Notes under the pieces: model-generated
What the model was told of the DNA's origin: nothing
The model's input: the letters and a program-made list of their open reading frames with translations, nothing else
Databases searched by the model: none
Source of the DNA: Cynocephalus volans
Taxonomy: Eukaryota; Chordata; Mammalia; Dermoptera; Cynocephalidae
DNA: 64,000 nt
Assembly (NCBI RefSeq): GCF_027409185.1
Contig: NC_084474.1
Coordinates: 24,023,382 to 24,087,381, forward strand
Reading direction: 5' to 3'
In this document: positions 35,860 through 48,859 of the stretch, piece after piece
Layout: each line of letters begins with the position of its first letter
Position numbering within the stretch: position 1 is the stretch's first letter
Position numbers and translations under genes: made by a program

Positions 35860-36030
35860 GACTTAATCCTGGCTCTACACTTACTAGCTGTATGACACTA
35901 GAGAAATAATTTAGCTTTTCTGAGCCTTAGTTTTATCATGTAAAATGGACATACCCTACTTATTTGTAGGAACTTAGGGATAATAAATGATACAGTGAAT
36001 TTAAAGTGTAACTTGGATAATTCTGGGTGT
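35860..36030 (+). repeat. MIR fossil
   Basis: taatcctggctctacactta, ctagctgtatgacactagag, tgagccttagttttatcatg, taaaatggacatacc in sense order. Confidence 0.75.
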
Positions 36031-36669
36031 GTCTATTGGATCAGGCCCTGAACTGGGAGGCATTTACAGAGATATGTATTAATTATTTTGAGATGAAAAA
36101 GACAGAGATGGGAGCCAGGATTCCTGAATCCTCAATCAGCCAGTCACTATGAATTCAGCCACCCCCTCTTGATTCTTATAACAGATAAGTGTATACAGGA
36201 TCAGGATAGGCCATAGATACCATTGAAACCTCAACGTAGTGTCCAGGATGAATTGGGTAGTCAGTGGCTGACGGTCCCCATCTTCACTGATAGTCACTCC
36301 CATAATTAGTACTCCTGCAGCTCTTTGGATTTATCTTATCCTGCCTTGTATTGTATTTATTTGTGTACAAATGTATACCTTCCACTAAAATGTAAGTATC
36401 CTGATAGAAAGGATCACACCTTATTTATCTTTCTAACTTCTTGTGCTTGGTATAGGATTTATTAATGTAGTAAGAGCTTGATAAATGTTCATTTAATTGA
36501 ATTGGCAACTGAATGGCCAGAAAATGTTGATGTCTCCTCACCATACAGTCTTCAATTAGGAAAGATTTATATTTTTAAAGTAGCAAAAGCAATTTAAACC
36601 ACGCTAAAAATAAGATTAACATTGGCAGGTAGTATTCTAGGAGTTATAATGGAGCAAAGAGCTGAATCA

Positions 36670-37095
36670 AGTGTTGGTTCATGCATTTGTTTAGCAAACA
36701 TTTACTGAGAACTTCTGGTGTGTCAGGCATGTATGCTTGATGCTCAGGGTGCAAAAGGTGAGAAAACATGGTCTCTGCTCTCCTGGAGTTCACAGTTTGA
36801 GTTATGTTTGACTTAAGAATAATTTCCGATAATAAAAGAATAATGTTTGGATCTGTAAGTGGCAGAAGTCCTAAAAGAAAGTAATTCACTATGTGAAATG
36901 TCATTACTACAATTTATTGGATAGCAACTATATGCCAAGAGCTATACTAGTTGTTTTGCTTATTGCATATAATTGAATCCTCACAATACTACACTTTACA
37001 GATGAGGAAACAGAAACTTGAACACATTATACAGTATGCCTAAAATCACAATAGCTAGTAAATGGAATTAGAATTAAACTCATATCTTTATAAAT
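36670..37095 (-). repeat. L2 then MIR fossils (antisense)
   Basis: 36670-36800: tagcaaacatttactgagaa, ctgctctcctggagttcaca (L2 reverse). 36905-37095: ctatatgccaagagctatac, ctttacagatgaggaaacag, caatagctagtaaatgg (MIR reverse). Confidence 0.65.
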
Positions 37096-37504
37096 CATTA
37101 CTTAATACTGGATAACCAATGAGGCTTTCCAACAAGTATTTGAATGACCTGTTTGACAAATTATAGGAGCACAATGGCTTATAAGAGTATAACTCACAAG
37201 ATACATAAAAGTTGAAAAAGTCTTTCTGATGAAGAATGTCAGATTTCCCTACTCTAACAAATCAGAGCCTTCACTCACTCCAGAATAACATGAGCTGACG
37301 TGTCCAAGTATGTAGAATCCCAATCATTCCATCCAATGGCAGTCGTTTTCTTCATTGCCAGTATTAAGTGCATTTTATAATTCTAATTGTAGCATCTCTA
37401 ACATTTTATCTAAATTATGCAATCCAAACTTAACTTCCAAATAAATGAGGAAGATGGTGAAAATCTTTCTTTTCTTATTTGAAGCATTTTAATCCATTGC
37501 CATC

Positions 37505-38365
37505 ATTATTTTTTTTAATTGTGGTAGAATACACATAAAATTTACCATCTTAACATTTTCAAGTGTATAGTTCAGTATTAAATACATTCACGTTGTTGTG
37601 TAACCCATCTCTAGAACTCTTTTCAACTTGCAAAACTGAAACACTGTACCCATTAAACACTAACTCCCCACTCTCCCCTCCCTTCCAACCCCTACCAACC
37701 ACTATTCTACTTTGTCTCTAAGAATTTGACTTCTCTAGGTCCTCATATATGTGGGAGCATACAGTATTTGTCCTTTTGTGATTGCTTTATTTCACTTAGC
37801 ACAGTGTCTTCAAGGTTCATCCATGTTGTAGCATGGGTCAGAAGGGACAATCTTTCTTGCAGCCTAATCATGAGAACACATCAGACAAACCCAAATGGAA
37901 GGACATTTCAGAAAATACCTGACTAGTACTCTTCAAAGTATCAAGGCCCTGAAAAACAAGGAAAGGTTAAGAATCTGTCACAGATTGGAGGAAACTAAAG
38001 TGACTTGACTAAATGTAATACATGATGTCCTGGAGCAGATCCTTGAACAGAAAAAGATATTAGTGAAAAAACTGGTGAAATCCAGATTAAGTCTATGATT
38101 TAGGTGGTAGTTTTGTACCAACATTAATTTCTTAGTTTTGATGACTATATGATGGTTATGTAAAATGTTAACATTAGAGAAAAGTGGATAAAGAGTATAT
38201 GGGAACTCTGTACTATCTTTACAACTCTTTAGATATAAAACTATTTCAAAGTACCACTGGTCTGTTAGCTTGGTTGGTTAGAGGTGCTGATTAACAACAA
38301 GGTCTGGGGATTGATCCCGGTACTCACCAGCCCCTCCTCCCCAAATATATTATTTCAAAGTAAAT
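37505..38365. mobile_element. Old L1, antisense then sense segments
   Basis: 37505-37850 is antisense L1M-like (ggtagaatacacataaaatt, aaggttcatccatgttgtag). 37860-38250 is a sense 3' end (gaatctgtcacagattggag, gttatgtaaaatgttaacat, gtatatgggaactctgtact). A SINE at 38253-38351 then interrupts ctatttcaaag. The strand switch is compatible with a 5' inversion or two independent copies. Confidence 0.6.
38253..38351 (+). mobile_element. tRNA-Ile-derived SINE monomer
   Basis: tggtctgttagcttggttgg, gctgattaacaacaaggtct, attgatcccggtactcacca. Duplication atttcaaagta at 38242-38252 and 38352-38362. More diverged than most copies here. Confidence 0.75.
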
Positions 38366-38559
38366 TTTTTAAAATTAATTTCCTCTTCTAAATGATTATC
38401 TAAAGGGATTTCATGGTTATTCCATAAATGCTATTATTGCTCGAATTATTTTTGAAGCCTCTCTTTTGGAATTGTCTTAAAATCGAGAGTCAGAAGAAAA
38501 CTTAGAAGTTATCTAGTCCAATCTCTCAGCCATTCCACAGAATTCTGCCTTGTACAATA

Positions 38560-40300
38560 ATTTATTTATTCACTCTCCTAGTGATTAACATTTAAGTTGT
38601 GCCCCAAAACGTCCCTCTTACAAAGTTTTTGTGTGCTTTTTTGTACATATATCTCTGGGCATATTTGGGAATATTTTAGTACTCTAGATTTCAAAAGTGG
38701 AATTACTGGGTCAAAGGAAATGTACATTTAAAATGTTGATTTAGTCCTTCCAATTTGCCATCCACAAAAGCTGTATGCTTTCACCAACAACGTATGGACG
38801 TACACTGACATGGGATGCTATCAACCTTTTTACATTTCTGCCGTTCTGGTAGGCAGGGGCCTGCTGAATAGAATCGGTTTGAGCATCCTGCCCTGTAGGA
38901 AAGAGCGTTTACCACTGACATTGTTTAGAATTGCTGGAGCATGATGATAAGTTTGATTTTTTTCAATTCTCTACAGACTGTGCACCCTTATTGCCTGCCT
39001 TTTTCCCTGCTGACTACTCACTCTACTCACCCTCCTCCGGCATACCCCTGCTAAGTAGAGGAACTCATCTTGTTTTAATTTGCATTTCTTGATTAGTAGG
39101 GAGATTGAACATATGCATATTTGTTTATTGGCAGTTTGTATTTCCTTCTCAGTGAACTATCTATTCATATCCTTGGCCTGTTGGGTTTTTTTTGGGGGGG
39201 GGGGTATTTCCTTTACTTATTGTTTTAAAGAGACTCTTTATATATTATGAATAACAACTCTTTGTTATACATGTTGCAAATACTTTCTGTCTGTGCGCCA
39301 CTCACCTTTTAGCTTTATGGTCTCTTTTGCTATATAGAAGTTATGTTGGTGTTTGGAGGAGGGTAGAACTGAGTTTTTATTTCATTTAAATTCATTTTAA
39401 AATTTAAAATACTAGGAACTAGGACCACTTTCTAAAAATCTGTCTGTCAGAACTTCAAGTGGGAAATCTGCTTTGCTTATCTGAGCATGGAGCAATGACC
39501 AGGATCAAAGTAAAGCATTGCAAAAGACTCTGGCGTGCCCTGCAGGACTCCCTCCCCTTACCTCCTAACTCCCATCTCCCACTTCCTGCTATTGCTGCAC
39601 ACTGTTAACCTCAGGGCTTCTTAGGGCAGAAGGTTGACAATAAGGCAAGGCAAGGCTCTGTACAAAGTTCTTCTTCTCTATGTAAGTAATCTAATCAACT
39701 GATCATTTCTTCCATGGCTTCTGGGTTTTGTGTCAGACCAAGAAAGTTCCTTTCTACCCAAAGTTTATAAAGATATTTTTTTCTATATGTTTTACAAAAG
39801 ATTTTATGGTTTGGGGGTTTTTCTTACATTTAGATTTTTAAACCACCAGTAATTTATGGATAGCCAGTTATCCTTGTGCTGTTTATTGAAAAATCCAATC
39901 TTCCTCCAATGATTTGAAATGCTACCTTGAGCATGTGTGCGATCATGTATGTACGAACCTGGGTTATTTTCTGGACTCTGTTCCACTCCATTGATCTACT
40001 TTTCTTGTCCTAATCAGTACCACTCTGCACTATTTACTATATAGTTTTACAGTTCTTTTTAGTGTCGTGTAGGACGAATCTGATTTTGTTACAGTTGTTT
40101 TTCAAAATGTTTTTGGCTATTTTCAAACATTTATCTCCAAGATAAACTAGTGAATCATCTTTTAAATTTAAAAAATTTCCATTGGGATTTTGGTAAAAAT
40201 TACATTTAATTTATCAACATGGGGATGATTGGCTTTTTAAATGGATTTTGAACATTTCTTATTAATTTATTTCTAGGTATTTTATAGTTGTAGTGATTAC
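38560..40300 (-). mobile_element. Old L1 ORF2 fragments (antisense)
   Basis: ctgggcatatttgggaatat, tttaatttgcatttcttgat, tcattgatctacttttc-like and ccattgggattttggtaaaa are antisense L1M landmarks. 39360-39680 interrupts it with sequence I cannot assign. G11 near 39195 and C9 near 40333. Confidence 0.65.
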
Positions 40301-40340
40301 TTAACCTCTCCTCTATTTCTGGGCAAAATTGTCCCCCCCC

Positions 40341-40428
40341 CTCTTTTTTTTGGTGGCTGTCTAGTACAGGAACCAGAATTCTTGACCTTGGTGTTATCAA
40401 CACCACCCTCTAACCAACTGACCAGCCT
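40341..40428 (-). mobile_element. tRNA-Ile-derived SINE monomer
   Basis: tttggtggctgtctagtaca, cttgaccttggtgttatcaa, ctctaaccaactgaccagcc. No clear duplication found. Confidence 0.75.
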
Positions 40429-40669
40429 GTTCCCAAATTTTGACATTCATAACTAGCATTGCTAGAAACATCCTTAATTAGGTCATTTTTTCCCCTTAAA
40501 TTTCTTCCCCCAAGTAGAAAAAAAGATTCAAGGTTATATGTAACTTTATAGCTCAGTTACATATTGCTCTGCAGAATCCCCTGAAGGACTAGCACCCTTT
40601 CTGGCGCTATCTGGAATAACCTCAGCATATCAGTAGCAACAACCATGAGGATAATGACAGGGATGATGA

Positions 40670-41545
40670 AACCCTTTGTTGAGAGCTGGGCTTTGTGCTC
40701 TGAGCTCTCTGTGTATTTTCTCATTTAATCTTCACAATGAGTGTCTAAGATGCTGTTACTGTCTTATGTGTACAGATAAGGAAACAGGCCCAGATAGACA
40801 GGAGGTGACTTACCCTCACTCTTGCAGCTGGTAAGAGTCAGAGTCAGGTATGTCATGTTCCAAGGTCAATGCCTTCTTTCTGTGTCTTCCCCAATACCAA
40901 TGCTTTTCATGTTTCATTATATTTTGAAACTTTAAAAGGTATATAAGACCTGAAAGTTGTTTTATTTTGCACTTATTAACTAATAAGTGGGCCACCGGAT
41001 AACATACTTGCTAAACTGCTTTTTCATCTCCTTTGACCACTTATTTAATAGACTAGTGATGTTATTTATGTGTTTGTAAGAACTCTCTATATTATATTGG
41101 ATAAGGAGTCTATTCTCCTCCATACCTTTACAAATATTCTTTGGTTTTCTTGCTCACTAATTCTTCCTTTCTTTCTCTATTTATTCTGATTTATATCTTC
41201 TTATCCAAATTTCTTCTTATCTGAAAATTCTATTACCAGAATGTATAATAGTATATTAAGTATCTGTGGTTACCTGTAACATCTTTATCTCATTAATGTT
41301 GTAGTAGTAGTAGTAGAAGTAAATAATAATAGCAGCTCTCATATACTAAGTGCTTACCAAGTGCTAAAGACATGACATAATCTCATTTAATCCTCCCTAT
41401 GGTCCAGTGAGATATCCTCATTTTACAGATAGAGAAATAGTCTTAGCCAGAAATATCAACATGCCCAAGGATATACACAGTTAACAAAAGGAAGGCATGT
41501 CATATTCCAAAGCCTGTGTTCTTAGTGACTGTACTGTCGGGCCCT
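40670..41545 (-). repeat. MIR, old L1 and MIR fossils (antisense)
   Basis: 40670-40870 MIR (tttctcatttaatcttcaca, gataaggaaacaggcccaga). 40940-41240 L1-like (tctcctttgaccacttattt, actctctatattatattgga). 41320-41545 MIR (catatactaagtgcttacca, attttacagatagagaaata). Confidence 0.65.
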
Positions 41546-42300
41546 CTGTTAAGTATAGAGTTGACTCCTTCTTTAGAAAATTTAAAAAAAAAAAAAAAAA
41601 ACCTTTATAGTGTTAAGAAGAAACTTCCACACCAATTTATTAAAGACTTTAAATAAAAAAGAGATTTTTAGTTTTATCAAATATTTTCTTAGCACTTGTA
41701 AGGGACTCTGCCATCTCCCTTGCCTACCTTAGCTTCTCCTGCCTCTTGGGGGTCTCTGGGCATTGCCACTTTGGCCTCCAGGGGGCACTGTTTCCCCTCT
41801 AATAATGTGGCTCAGTCATTTGACTTATTTCCTGGGGTACAGATGAGACCAGGGAAATATTTTAAAACTTTACAAGGGCTCCAGATGAGTACAGGGAGTA
41901 ATATACAACTAGATAATCTGGTTCACTGAATGCACTGTAGGCATTAGCATTTGACACTGTAAAAGAATTCCTTCTTATCTTACTTTGCACTACTTGCACA
42001 AAGCAGAAGGCACTTTATCTTACCCGGCATAATGTCCTCAAGCAAGCTAAACTCTTCAAAAACTAGCCCCAAGATTGGTAAGGCTAGTTCCAGCTTAAGG
42101 CTTCCTTTTAAATTCCAGTTTCCAGTCTCGGTTTCTGCCTCTTCCCTAGATGAGGGACACCATGCATGCCAGCCCTGTTCTGGGAAGATGGCATTGCCTA
42201 CCCCTAGAGGATTACAGCTTTAGCCTATTGTTGGGAGATGGTTATCTATTGGTCTCTTGTGTCCCTGCATGTCTTGCTCAGTATGTCAAAAATGCAGGAC
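41546..42300. other. Non-coding intergenic DNA
   Basis: A18 run at 41583. Small open frames (41720-41929, 42032-42223) show no recognisable domain. Nothing supported. Confidence 0.4.
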
Positions 42301-42304
42301 TCTG

Positions 42305-43047
42305 ACTGTTTGTATTACTTATCTATAACTGCATAACAAATTATCCCAAAACACAGAGGCTTAAAACAATAAGCATTTATTTTCTGACATTTTCTGTGGG
42401 TAAGGAATCTGGATGCAGTTTAGCTGGGTGCCTCTGGCTCACAAGGCTACAGTCAGAGTGTGGGCTGGGGCTACTATCACCTCGAGGCTTGAGACGATCT
42501 GCTTCTAAGGTCACTCACATGGCTGTTGAAGGGCCACAGGTCCCCTCTGACTGTTGGCTAGAGACATCTGTTCCTTGCCATGAAGGTCCATCTGTAAGGA
42601 AGCTCACAACATGACAGCTGATTTTCTGCAGAGTAAATGAGTGAGAGAGCACAAGAGGATGTCCAAGACAGAAGACACAGTCTTTTCATAATGTCATTTT
42701 TTTTTTTTTTTCTGACCAGTAAGGGGGTCGGTAACCCTCGGCACGGTATGGTCTGCAGGATGCTCAGCCAGTGAGCACACCAGCCATCCCTATATAGGAT
42801 CTGGATCTGAACCTGCGGCCTCGGCGCTACCAGCACTGCACTCTCCCGAGTGAGCCACAGGGCCGGCCCTCATAATCTCATTTCTGAAGCAACTTCCTAT
42901 CACTTGTGTGATAGGCTGTATTCAGTATTCAGTTAGTTAGAAGTGAGTCAATAAGTTTAGCCCACAGCCAACTGCAGGGATTACACAAAGGACTGAATAC
43001 CAGGAGGCAAGAACCATTAAGGACCATCTTAGAGGCTTTCTACAGCA
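42305..43047 (+). mobile_element. MLT1-type ERVL-MaLR LTR, split by a SINE
   Basis: ttatctataactgcataaca, aattatcccaaaacacagag, tttctgtgggtaaggaatct, cacatggctgttgaagggcc; after the SINE (42700-42869) gtgagtcaataagtttagcc, gactgaataccaggaggca, ggaccatcttagaggctttc. Matches the MLT1 layout. Non-coding. Confidence 0.8.
42700..42869 (-). mobile_element. tRNA-Ile-derived SINE dimer
   Basis: ctgaccagtaagggggtcgg, atgctcagccagtgagcaca, tatataggatctggatctga, gtgagccacagggccggccc. Duplication tcataatgtcattt / tcataatctcattt at 42686-42699 and 42870-42883. Confidence 0.85.
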
Positions 43048-43078
43048 CCACTCGTTATCCAGACCATTTCTCATGGTC

Positions 43079-43345
43079 GTGTTTACAGTGGACAGTGTTG
43101 AGGGATGAGGCAACACCTCCCTCTAGGACAAAGAGCAGGCTAAGCTTGCTGCTTGCTATAAAAGCAGTGGGTTCCCCAAGCTCATTATTCTTCAGCTGCA
43201 ATGCAAACCCATTTTCTGAAGGTTTTCACGTCACCCCTGTGGAACCCGGGGGAAAGAGGAATTCAGAGAAACATGCTATGCTGTGAATAATAAAGTTCTT
43301 TTTCTCCGACTCAGATGTCTTGTGAGTTTGACATCCATGAAACAG
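43079..43345 (+). mobile_element. Probable solo LTR of an endogenous retrovirus
   Basis: Starts TG and ends near atgaaaca. Contains a TATA-like gctataaaagcagtgggttc (43154) and, 130 bp on, aataataaagttctttttct (43286) followed by a tcagatgtcttgtgag tail. TATA then AATAAA spacing fits a U3-R-U5 unit. Family not identified and no duplication seen. No viral genes. Confidence 0.5.
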
Positions 43346-43454
43346 GCTAACTCCATAACTTTGAAGGATAAAATCATATTGCAGACCTGACTGACTCAAC
43401 GGGACAATGTCATCAGTACTGTGTACAGCTCTGGGAGACCAGCATTCACACAAG

Positions 43455-43640
43455 AGATCCACATACATATTAGTCATTTTATTTAACAAACATTTATGTG
43501 CCAGGCATTATTCTGAGAGTTTATGGATATAAACTCATTTGATCCATGAGGTAGGTACTACTAAAAATGCCTGTTTTTCACATAGGGAAGAAGAAGCCCA
43601 GCGATGTTAAGTAACTTGCTTTAAGTCATGCATTTCATAA
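43455..43640 (-). repeat. MIR fossil
   Basis: aacatttatgtgccaggcat, gatccatgaggtaggtacta, gttaagtaacttgctttaag in reverse MIR order. Confidence 0.65.
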
Positions 43641-43964
43641 GCATCAGAGCCCCATTATTCAAACAGAAACAGATACCAACAACCTGGCTACAGTGTCCAT
43701 TGACCCACTATATCAAGCTAACTGTGTTAAAGGTTGGAAGGGGGTGGGGCAGAGAGAAGATGGAGCAGACAACAAAATACAGAGTTAATTCCTCAAAACA
43801 TTTGTTGAGATCATCAATTTAGAGATTTTTTTTCTTAACATTGTAATGTTATAGTTTTTGTTGTTTCATTGTGTTTTCAAAGGATAAACTCTTCTGGTCA
43901 TAGTGATAAATGCTTTTGATTTGGTGCACTATATTGGATTGTTATGATTTGACTGAGAAAATTT

Positions 43965-44630
43965 GCATCTATATTCAGACTATGAATGCAGAAATCCTTT
44001 GTCTACATAAAATCCTGCACCTGGACGTTTATAGATTTATTCATAATTGCCAAAACTTGGAAGCAACCAAGAGGTCCTACAGTAGGTGAGCAGATAAACT
44101 GTGGCACATCCAGACAATGGAATATTTTTCAGCACTAGAAATATATAAACTGTGAAGCCATGAAAAGATGTGGGGAGGGGACTTAAATTCATGTTACTAA
44201 GTGAAAGAAGACACGCTGAAAAGGCTATACTGTATGATTCCTACTCTATTGCATTCTGGAAAAGGCAAATCTATGGAGACCGTAAAAAGATTAGGGGTTG
44301 GGGGGAGGGAGGGATGAGTAGGGGGAGCACAGAGGATCTTTAGGGCAGTGAAACTTCTGTGTGATACTGTAATGGTGGATACATGTCATTATACATTTGT
44401 CAAAATCCAGAGAATGTATAACACCAAGAGTGTAAACTATGGACTTTGGGTGGTAATGATGTGTCATTGTAGGTTCATGAATTGTAAAAGATGTACCACT
44501 CTGCTGTGGATGTTGATAATGAGAGAGGTTGTATGTGTGTTGGGGAGGGGGTATATGGGAAATCTCTGTACTTTCTTCTCAATTTTGCTGTGAACCTAAA
44601 ACTGCTCAAAAAAATAGTCCATTTTCTAAA
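43965..44630 (+). mobile_element. Old L1 (L1M) 3' end, sense
   Basis: ttattcataattgccaaaac, agacaatggaatatttttca, gtgaaagaagacacgctgaa, gtatatgggaaatctctgta, ttgctgtgaacctaaaactg, ending in a gctcaaaaaaa tail. Confidence 0.8.
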
Positions 44631-45480
44631 ATGCTTTGAAATTTGCAGTGTACTTTAAAATTTTAAATATTATTTATAGTGTGATTGTGTGTAATAAGTT
44701 TTTGTTAACCTCAGTCAAGTCTCCCTTGCCCTTGGCCTTGCCTTTCTGCCTGTCACCTCCTTATTTGCTAGCAAGTGTGAGTGGCATGACCCCTACTTGG
44801 GCTCTCTTCCTTTACTCCATTGTCCTTCTCTTGAGCCTTCCCAACTCAGGTTCAAGCCAGCTGTCTGGCTCTTCCATGGCCATATTAGGGCTGCAGAGTC
44901 ACGATGGTGAGAAAAATCAGGATAGTGAACGTGATGCCTGCTACACAACTCACAGTCTACTACATCACTCATCCCTCAGTGTTTCCTCCAATTATTTCTG
45001 TGTTTCCCAAATCAGAACTTTCTATTTCAAATGTGTATAAGTTTTAACTGTAGTTGTCTTTTTTTGATATTGTACCATTTTGAATATTTTCAAAGCCTTA
45101 TGCTATTTATTCCTACTCTGTAGATATTATATGTCAATGTTTTTGCATAAAATTGGATTCATGTTATGAAGTTGTTTTCTCTTAAAATAATATAATCTGG
45201 TTGCTAATTGTTACATATAGAAATACAGCAGATAAGCCTATTTTTCAATGAACCTCTGCCCGAAAGTGCTTATGCATTAGCAACCAGAAAAGGGAAAAAT
45301 AACAGGTAGCTTAATATGTTTGGAGTTGCTTTAATTATGGGTTAGATAGGTCTATTTCAGAAGATTCTGTGGCAAGCTTGAGTCATAGCCCCTTCTCTGA
45401 GGTGCCTCAATGCCCTAGAAGGAGCCTCCCTTGTCCTTGGAGTAGGATACCTTCTCCATTCAAGGAGCTCAGTCAAAATC
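44631..45480. other. Non-coding intergenic DNA
   Basis: A 134-codon frame (44636-45040) has no recognisable motif or codon pattern. I see no gene. Confidence 0.4.
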
Positions 45481-45487
45481 TAGCCCA

Positions 45488-45578
45488 GGGCTAGCTGGTT
45501 AGCTCAGTTGGTTAGAGCCTGGGCTCGGTCAAGGGTTCAGATCCCTGTACTGGCCAGCTGCCAAAAAAAAAAAAAAGA
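45488..45578 (+). mobile_element. tRNA-Ile-derived SINE monomer
   Basis: gctagctggttagctcagtt, ggttagagcctgggctcggt, gatccctgtactggccagct, A14 tail. Imperfect duplication aatctagccc / aagctagtcc. Confidence 0.85.
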
Positions 45579-46094
45579 AGCTAGTCCAATCGTTCCACAT
45601 CTTCTCTTTTATGTGGGCCATTCTCTACGTAAGTACTGATTCCTATGGTCTCTACTAGTGGTCTCAAATTGGCAGATTTTCTTAGAAGATGCAGTTTATT
45701 TGGCCTACAGTGTTCTAAGAAAATCTGAATTACTTCCTAGCATTTTGAAATTATGCTATTTCAAATAAAAATATATACTTCTAGCTTTTATTGAAAATTT
45801 AATAGATCTGGCAACGTTGGGCCTATGCCACCACATAGCAACACTCGGCTGGTAACTGTTGTCAGCTGTTCCCTTTAGAGAAGGCATAAACTGTTGTGTT
45901 TTTCCACAGTCCCCTCCACACCCTATTGCCACTCACTGAGACTGTCAGTCACCATTTATCATCTCACTTTCCCCTTTCACCTCTTCTGATAGTATCTGTG
46001 GTGCCTCCCGGGTACTTTAGAGATTTGCATTTGTAAACTCTTCTGTACCTAGTCCTGACGCTTTTCATCCAGCACCACCCACTGACATCAGATG

Positions 46095-46260
46095 CTCTGT
46101 GCTGCACTAGAAAGATCGTGGGCTTCAAATCAAATAGACTTAGCTCTGTCACTTTCCTTCTGTGTGATCTAGGTGAGATTATTTCACCTCTTTGAACTTC
46201 TACTTCTTTATCTGCAAAATGAGGATAATGATGGGGTGGCAATGAGGATTAAAGACAATG
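46095..46260 (+). repeat. MIR fossil
   Basis: cttagctctgtcactttcct, tctgtgtgatctaggtgaga, ctttatctgcaaaatgagga in sense order. Confidence 0.75.
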
Positions 46261-46734
46261 TGTATATAATGTGCCCCAGACAGAGCTGAGAAGAGGCAGG
46301 AAGAACTGAGTGAGTGTGGCCTTTCTCCCTTGATAACTCCTGTCCTCACCTCTCAGGAAGATGACACTCTTAGGGACACTCCTGTTAGTCTTGGGTATTG
46401 TCAGTTTATAACTTATTTGTATGATACTCTCTGGTATCTAGACACAAATGTGAAAATAACAAACTAGATATTACTTAGGTAAATTTATTTTTGGTAATTG
46501 TCAACTGCCATCATCAAGAAACCATAATGGGCTAAGCTGTTTGTAAGCCAATAGTTTACAATGTAGTAAATCAAATTCTTGTAACCAGTTATATAAAGAA
46601 AACAAAAATGAAAAAATTTGTGAGTTAGCATGATTTCCAAAACTGGAAAAAAATGTAAAAAGACAATTATCCATACACCTGCACTTGCCTGCATCATTTA
46701 AAAGGCTCCTGATATCTGCCTATCTATATCTATA

Positions 46735-46870
46735 TCTAATTTGTTTTCTATTTGCTGCTGTAACAGATTACTACAAATCTGAGGCTTAAAACAACACAAA
46801 TTTATTATCTTGTAGTTCTGTAGGTTATAAGTCTGACCTACAACTGGCCTACAACCTAAGTCCTTTGGCA
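46735..46870 (+). repeat. LTR-like repeat fragment (MaLR-like, family uncertain)
   Basis: tttgctgctgtaacagatta, gaggcttaaaacaacacaaa, ttattatcttgtagttctgt, aggttataagtctgacc: a common mammalian repeat end. Confidence 0.45.
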
Positions 46871-48660
46871 GAGTTTAAAAGTAAACAAGACCCTGGGAAG
46901 TCAAGTGGTCCAGTCTCTTGCCTTGAATATCTCAAATCACCACTTTTTCATTGCTATTTAGGGAGAGGTAGAGAATTCCTTTTTAGGCATAAAGAGAATT
47001 TTTATTTTTATGATCTTAGCTTCCAGTATTTTTTTCTACTTGTTTTTCAGATGATTGTTCTTCAGTGCAAATAAGTAGCGATAAAACATAATTTATTCCA
47101 GTCATTTGAAATTGCAGATAATAAGATGAAATTTGAAAGAGGTAGTTGTAGGCAGATAAAATTCACTTTCAAATGATATGGTACCAGGATTGAAGAAATA
47201 CAGCACAAGGCAGAAATGATACAATACTTAGAAATGCAATATACTGAGGAGCACGTTAAAAAGTGGAAGCAATCCACACAGCATGAGTAAAATATTAAGG
47301 TCCTTTTGTCATTTTTTGTTTTCTCATGTTCTATCATATATAAAATCCCTTTGAAAGAACAGTGTAACTTCATACATTGTACCTTCCCTCTGTCTTAACA
47401 CAGTGCTTTGCAGAGGGAATGTTTGATCAGTAATATCGAGATTTACATCATTGTCATAAAAGCAGCTTGCAGATCTCTAGAAGAGAAAATAAGTCATAAA
47501 TGGTGCATATAAACTACTTAAAAACTAAGTGGGTGTTTAAATGTCCAGATTCAAATTCAAATCCCAATCCACAGAGGATTATTAGCTATTTCAAGGCCTG
47601 GGAGTCGAGTCAGGGAAAGGAGCTGAGAAGCAAGTTGAGTTTTGTTGTGGGAATAGTTCTTTATTACATGTTTCATAAAAGATATAAAGTACTATTTGAG
47701 AGTGGTGGTTTTAGGTCTAATTTGTACTTCTCTGAGTCTAACACAGTACTTGACACACACTAGGTACTCAATAAGTAGTTACTAAGTGAAGAAGAAAACA
47801 AATGGCGTTACTTTCTTAGATGACACCAAACCAAGGAATGGAGATGTGGGTGGTAACTAGCATTATGCTTTTTGAATATGCATTCCATCCTTACAAATAA
47901 TTCAGCATGCACACCCATATATAAAGTACTCATTTGTGGCCTCCTGTACTAATCGACTATATGTATTGTGAAATGTAAACCCCAAATTTTAAGATATAAA
48001 CTAGTGTGTTTTAAATAATTTACTGGTATATTATTAGTAGTATAAAAACCTTTTTGCTTTCACTTGATGCTTTTTTATTTGGTACTTTATTACTTTTTGA
48101 AAAATCTTTGTTTAACACTAACACTTTGTGATACAGTGTTTCAAAGGTTTAGTTCTAAGTTTAGTTATTCTAATACTTCATTTTAATAGCTGTCTAAGCT
48201 GAAAAAGATATTTCAAAAAGACATTTAGATGTAAATGAAAGAAACGTGTTGTAGTTGGCTATATTTATTAAAGTACTCACTTTCTTTTTCAATCCCATCA
48301 ACCATTTCTGTAAAGGTTTTTGTGGAAGTTTGACTAGTAAATTTCCATTTCCTCTGCTATCAATCAGTAATTCTAGCAAACTAATTTGAAGGCATCGCAT
48401 TTTACCTTTTCAACAAATAAGTTTAAAACCGACTGAAATTTATTATTTGGAGAATCTTTAAACAAGTAGAAAATTGTGTTTCCAAAATTTTAGAGTATAG
48501 ATTAGAATTTTAATAGTGACACACATTGTCTTCTGCAAAAAAGTCACATACTGGTGGAAATATCTCCAAACATTTTCAAAATGCTATCTCCAGCGTCCTT
48601 CTTTCCAAACACATAGGGGAAAAGAGTTACCCTCTTGCTCATTATGAAAATTGTAGCGTA
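46871..48660. other. Non-coding intergenic DNA
   Basis: No supported gene. A minus-strand open frame ending at a good splice-donor-like AAA|GTGAGT (about 48287) is noted in the findings. L2-like end near 47740-47790 (acacagtacttgacacacac). Confidence 0.4.
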
Positions 48661-48666
48661 AAAGGA

Positions 48667-48668
<2 letters not shown>

Positions 48669-48717
<49 letters not shown>
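48669..48717. repeat. (GT)n microsatellite
   Basis: About 24 uninterrupted GT units. Likely length-polymorphic. Confidence 0.98.
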
Positions 48718-48721
<4 letters not shown>

Positions 48722-48859
48722 TGTTTAATACCCACTATGTAGCATGCTACCTACAGGCATCATCATAGAACAGGTAAGGAAATCTGGATTGCTTGTATTT
48801 TTGTCAGAGGAAAGTATGTAATTCATCTTGGTAGTCAACTACTTTTTAAAGTAATAACA

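Noticed and set aside
44636-45040. 134-codon plus-strand frame
   Set aside because: No recognisable domain, no splice context, unique AT-rich surround.
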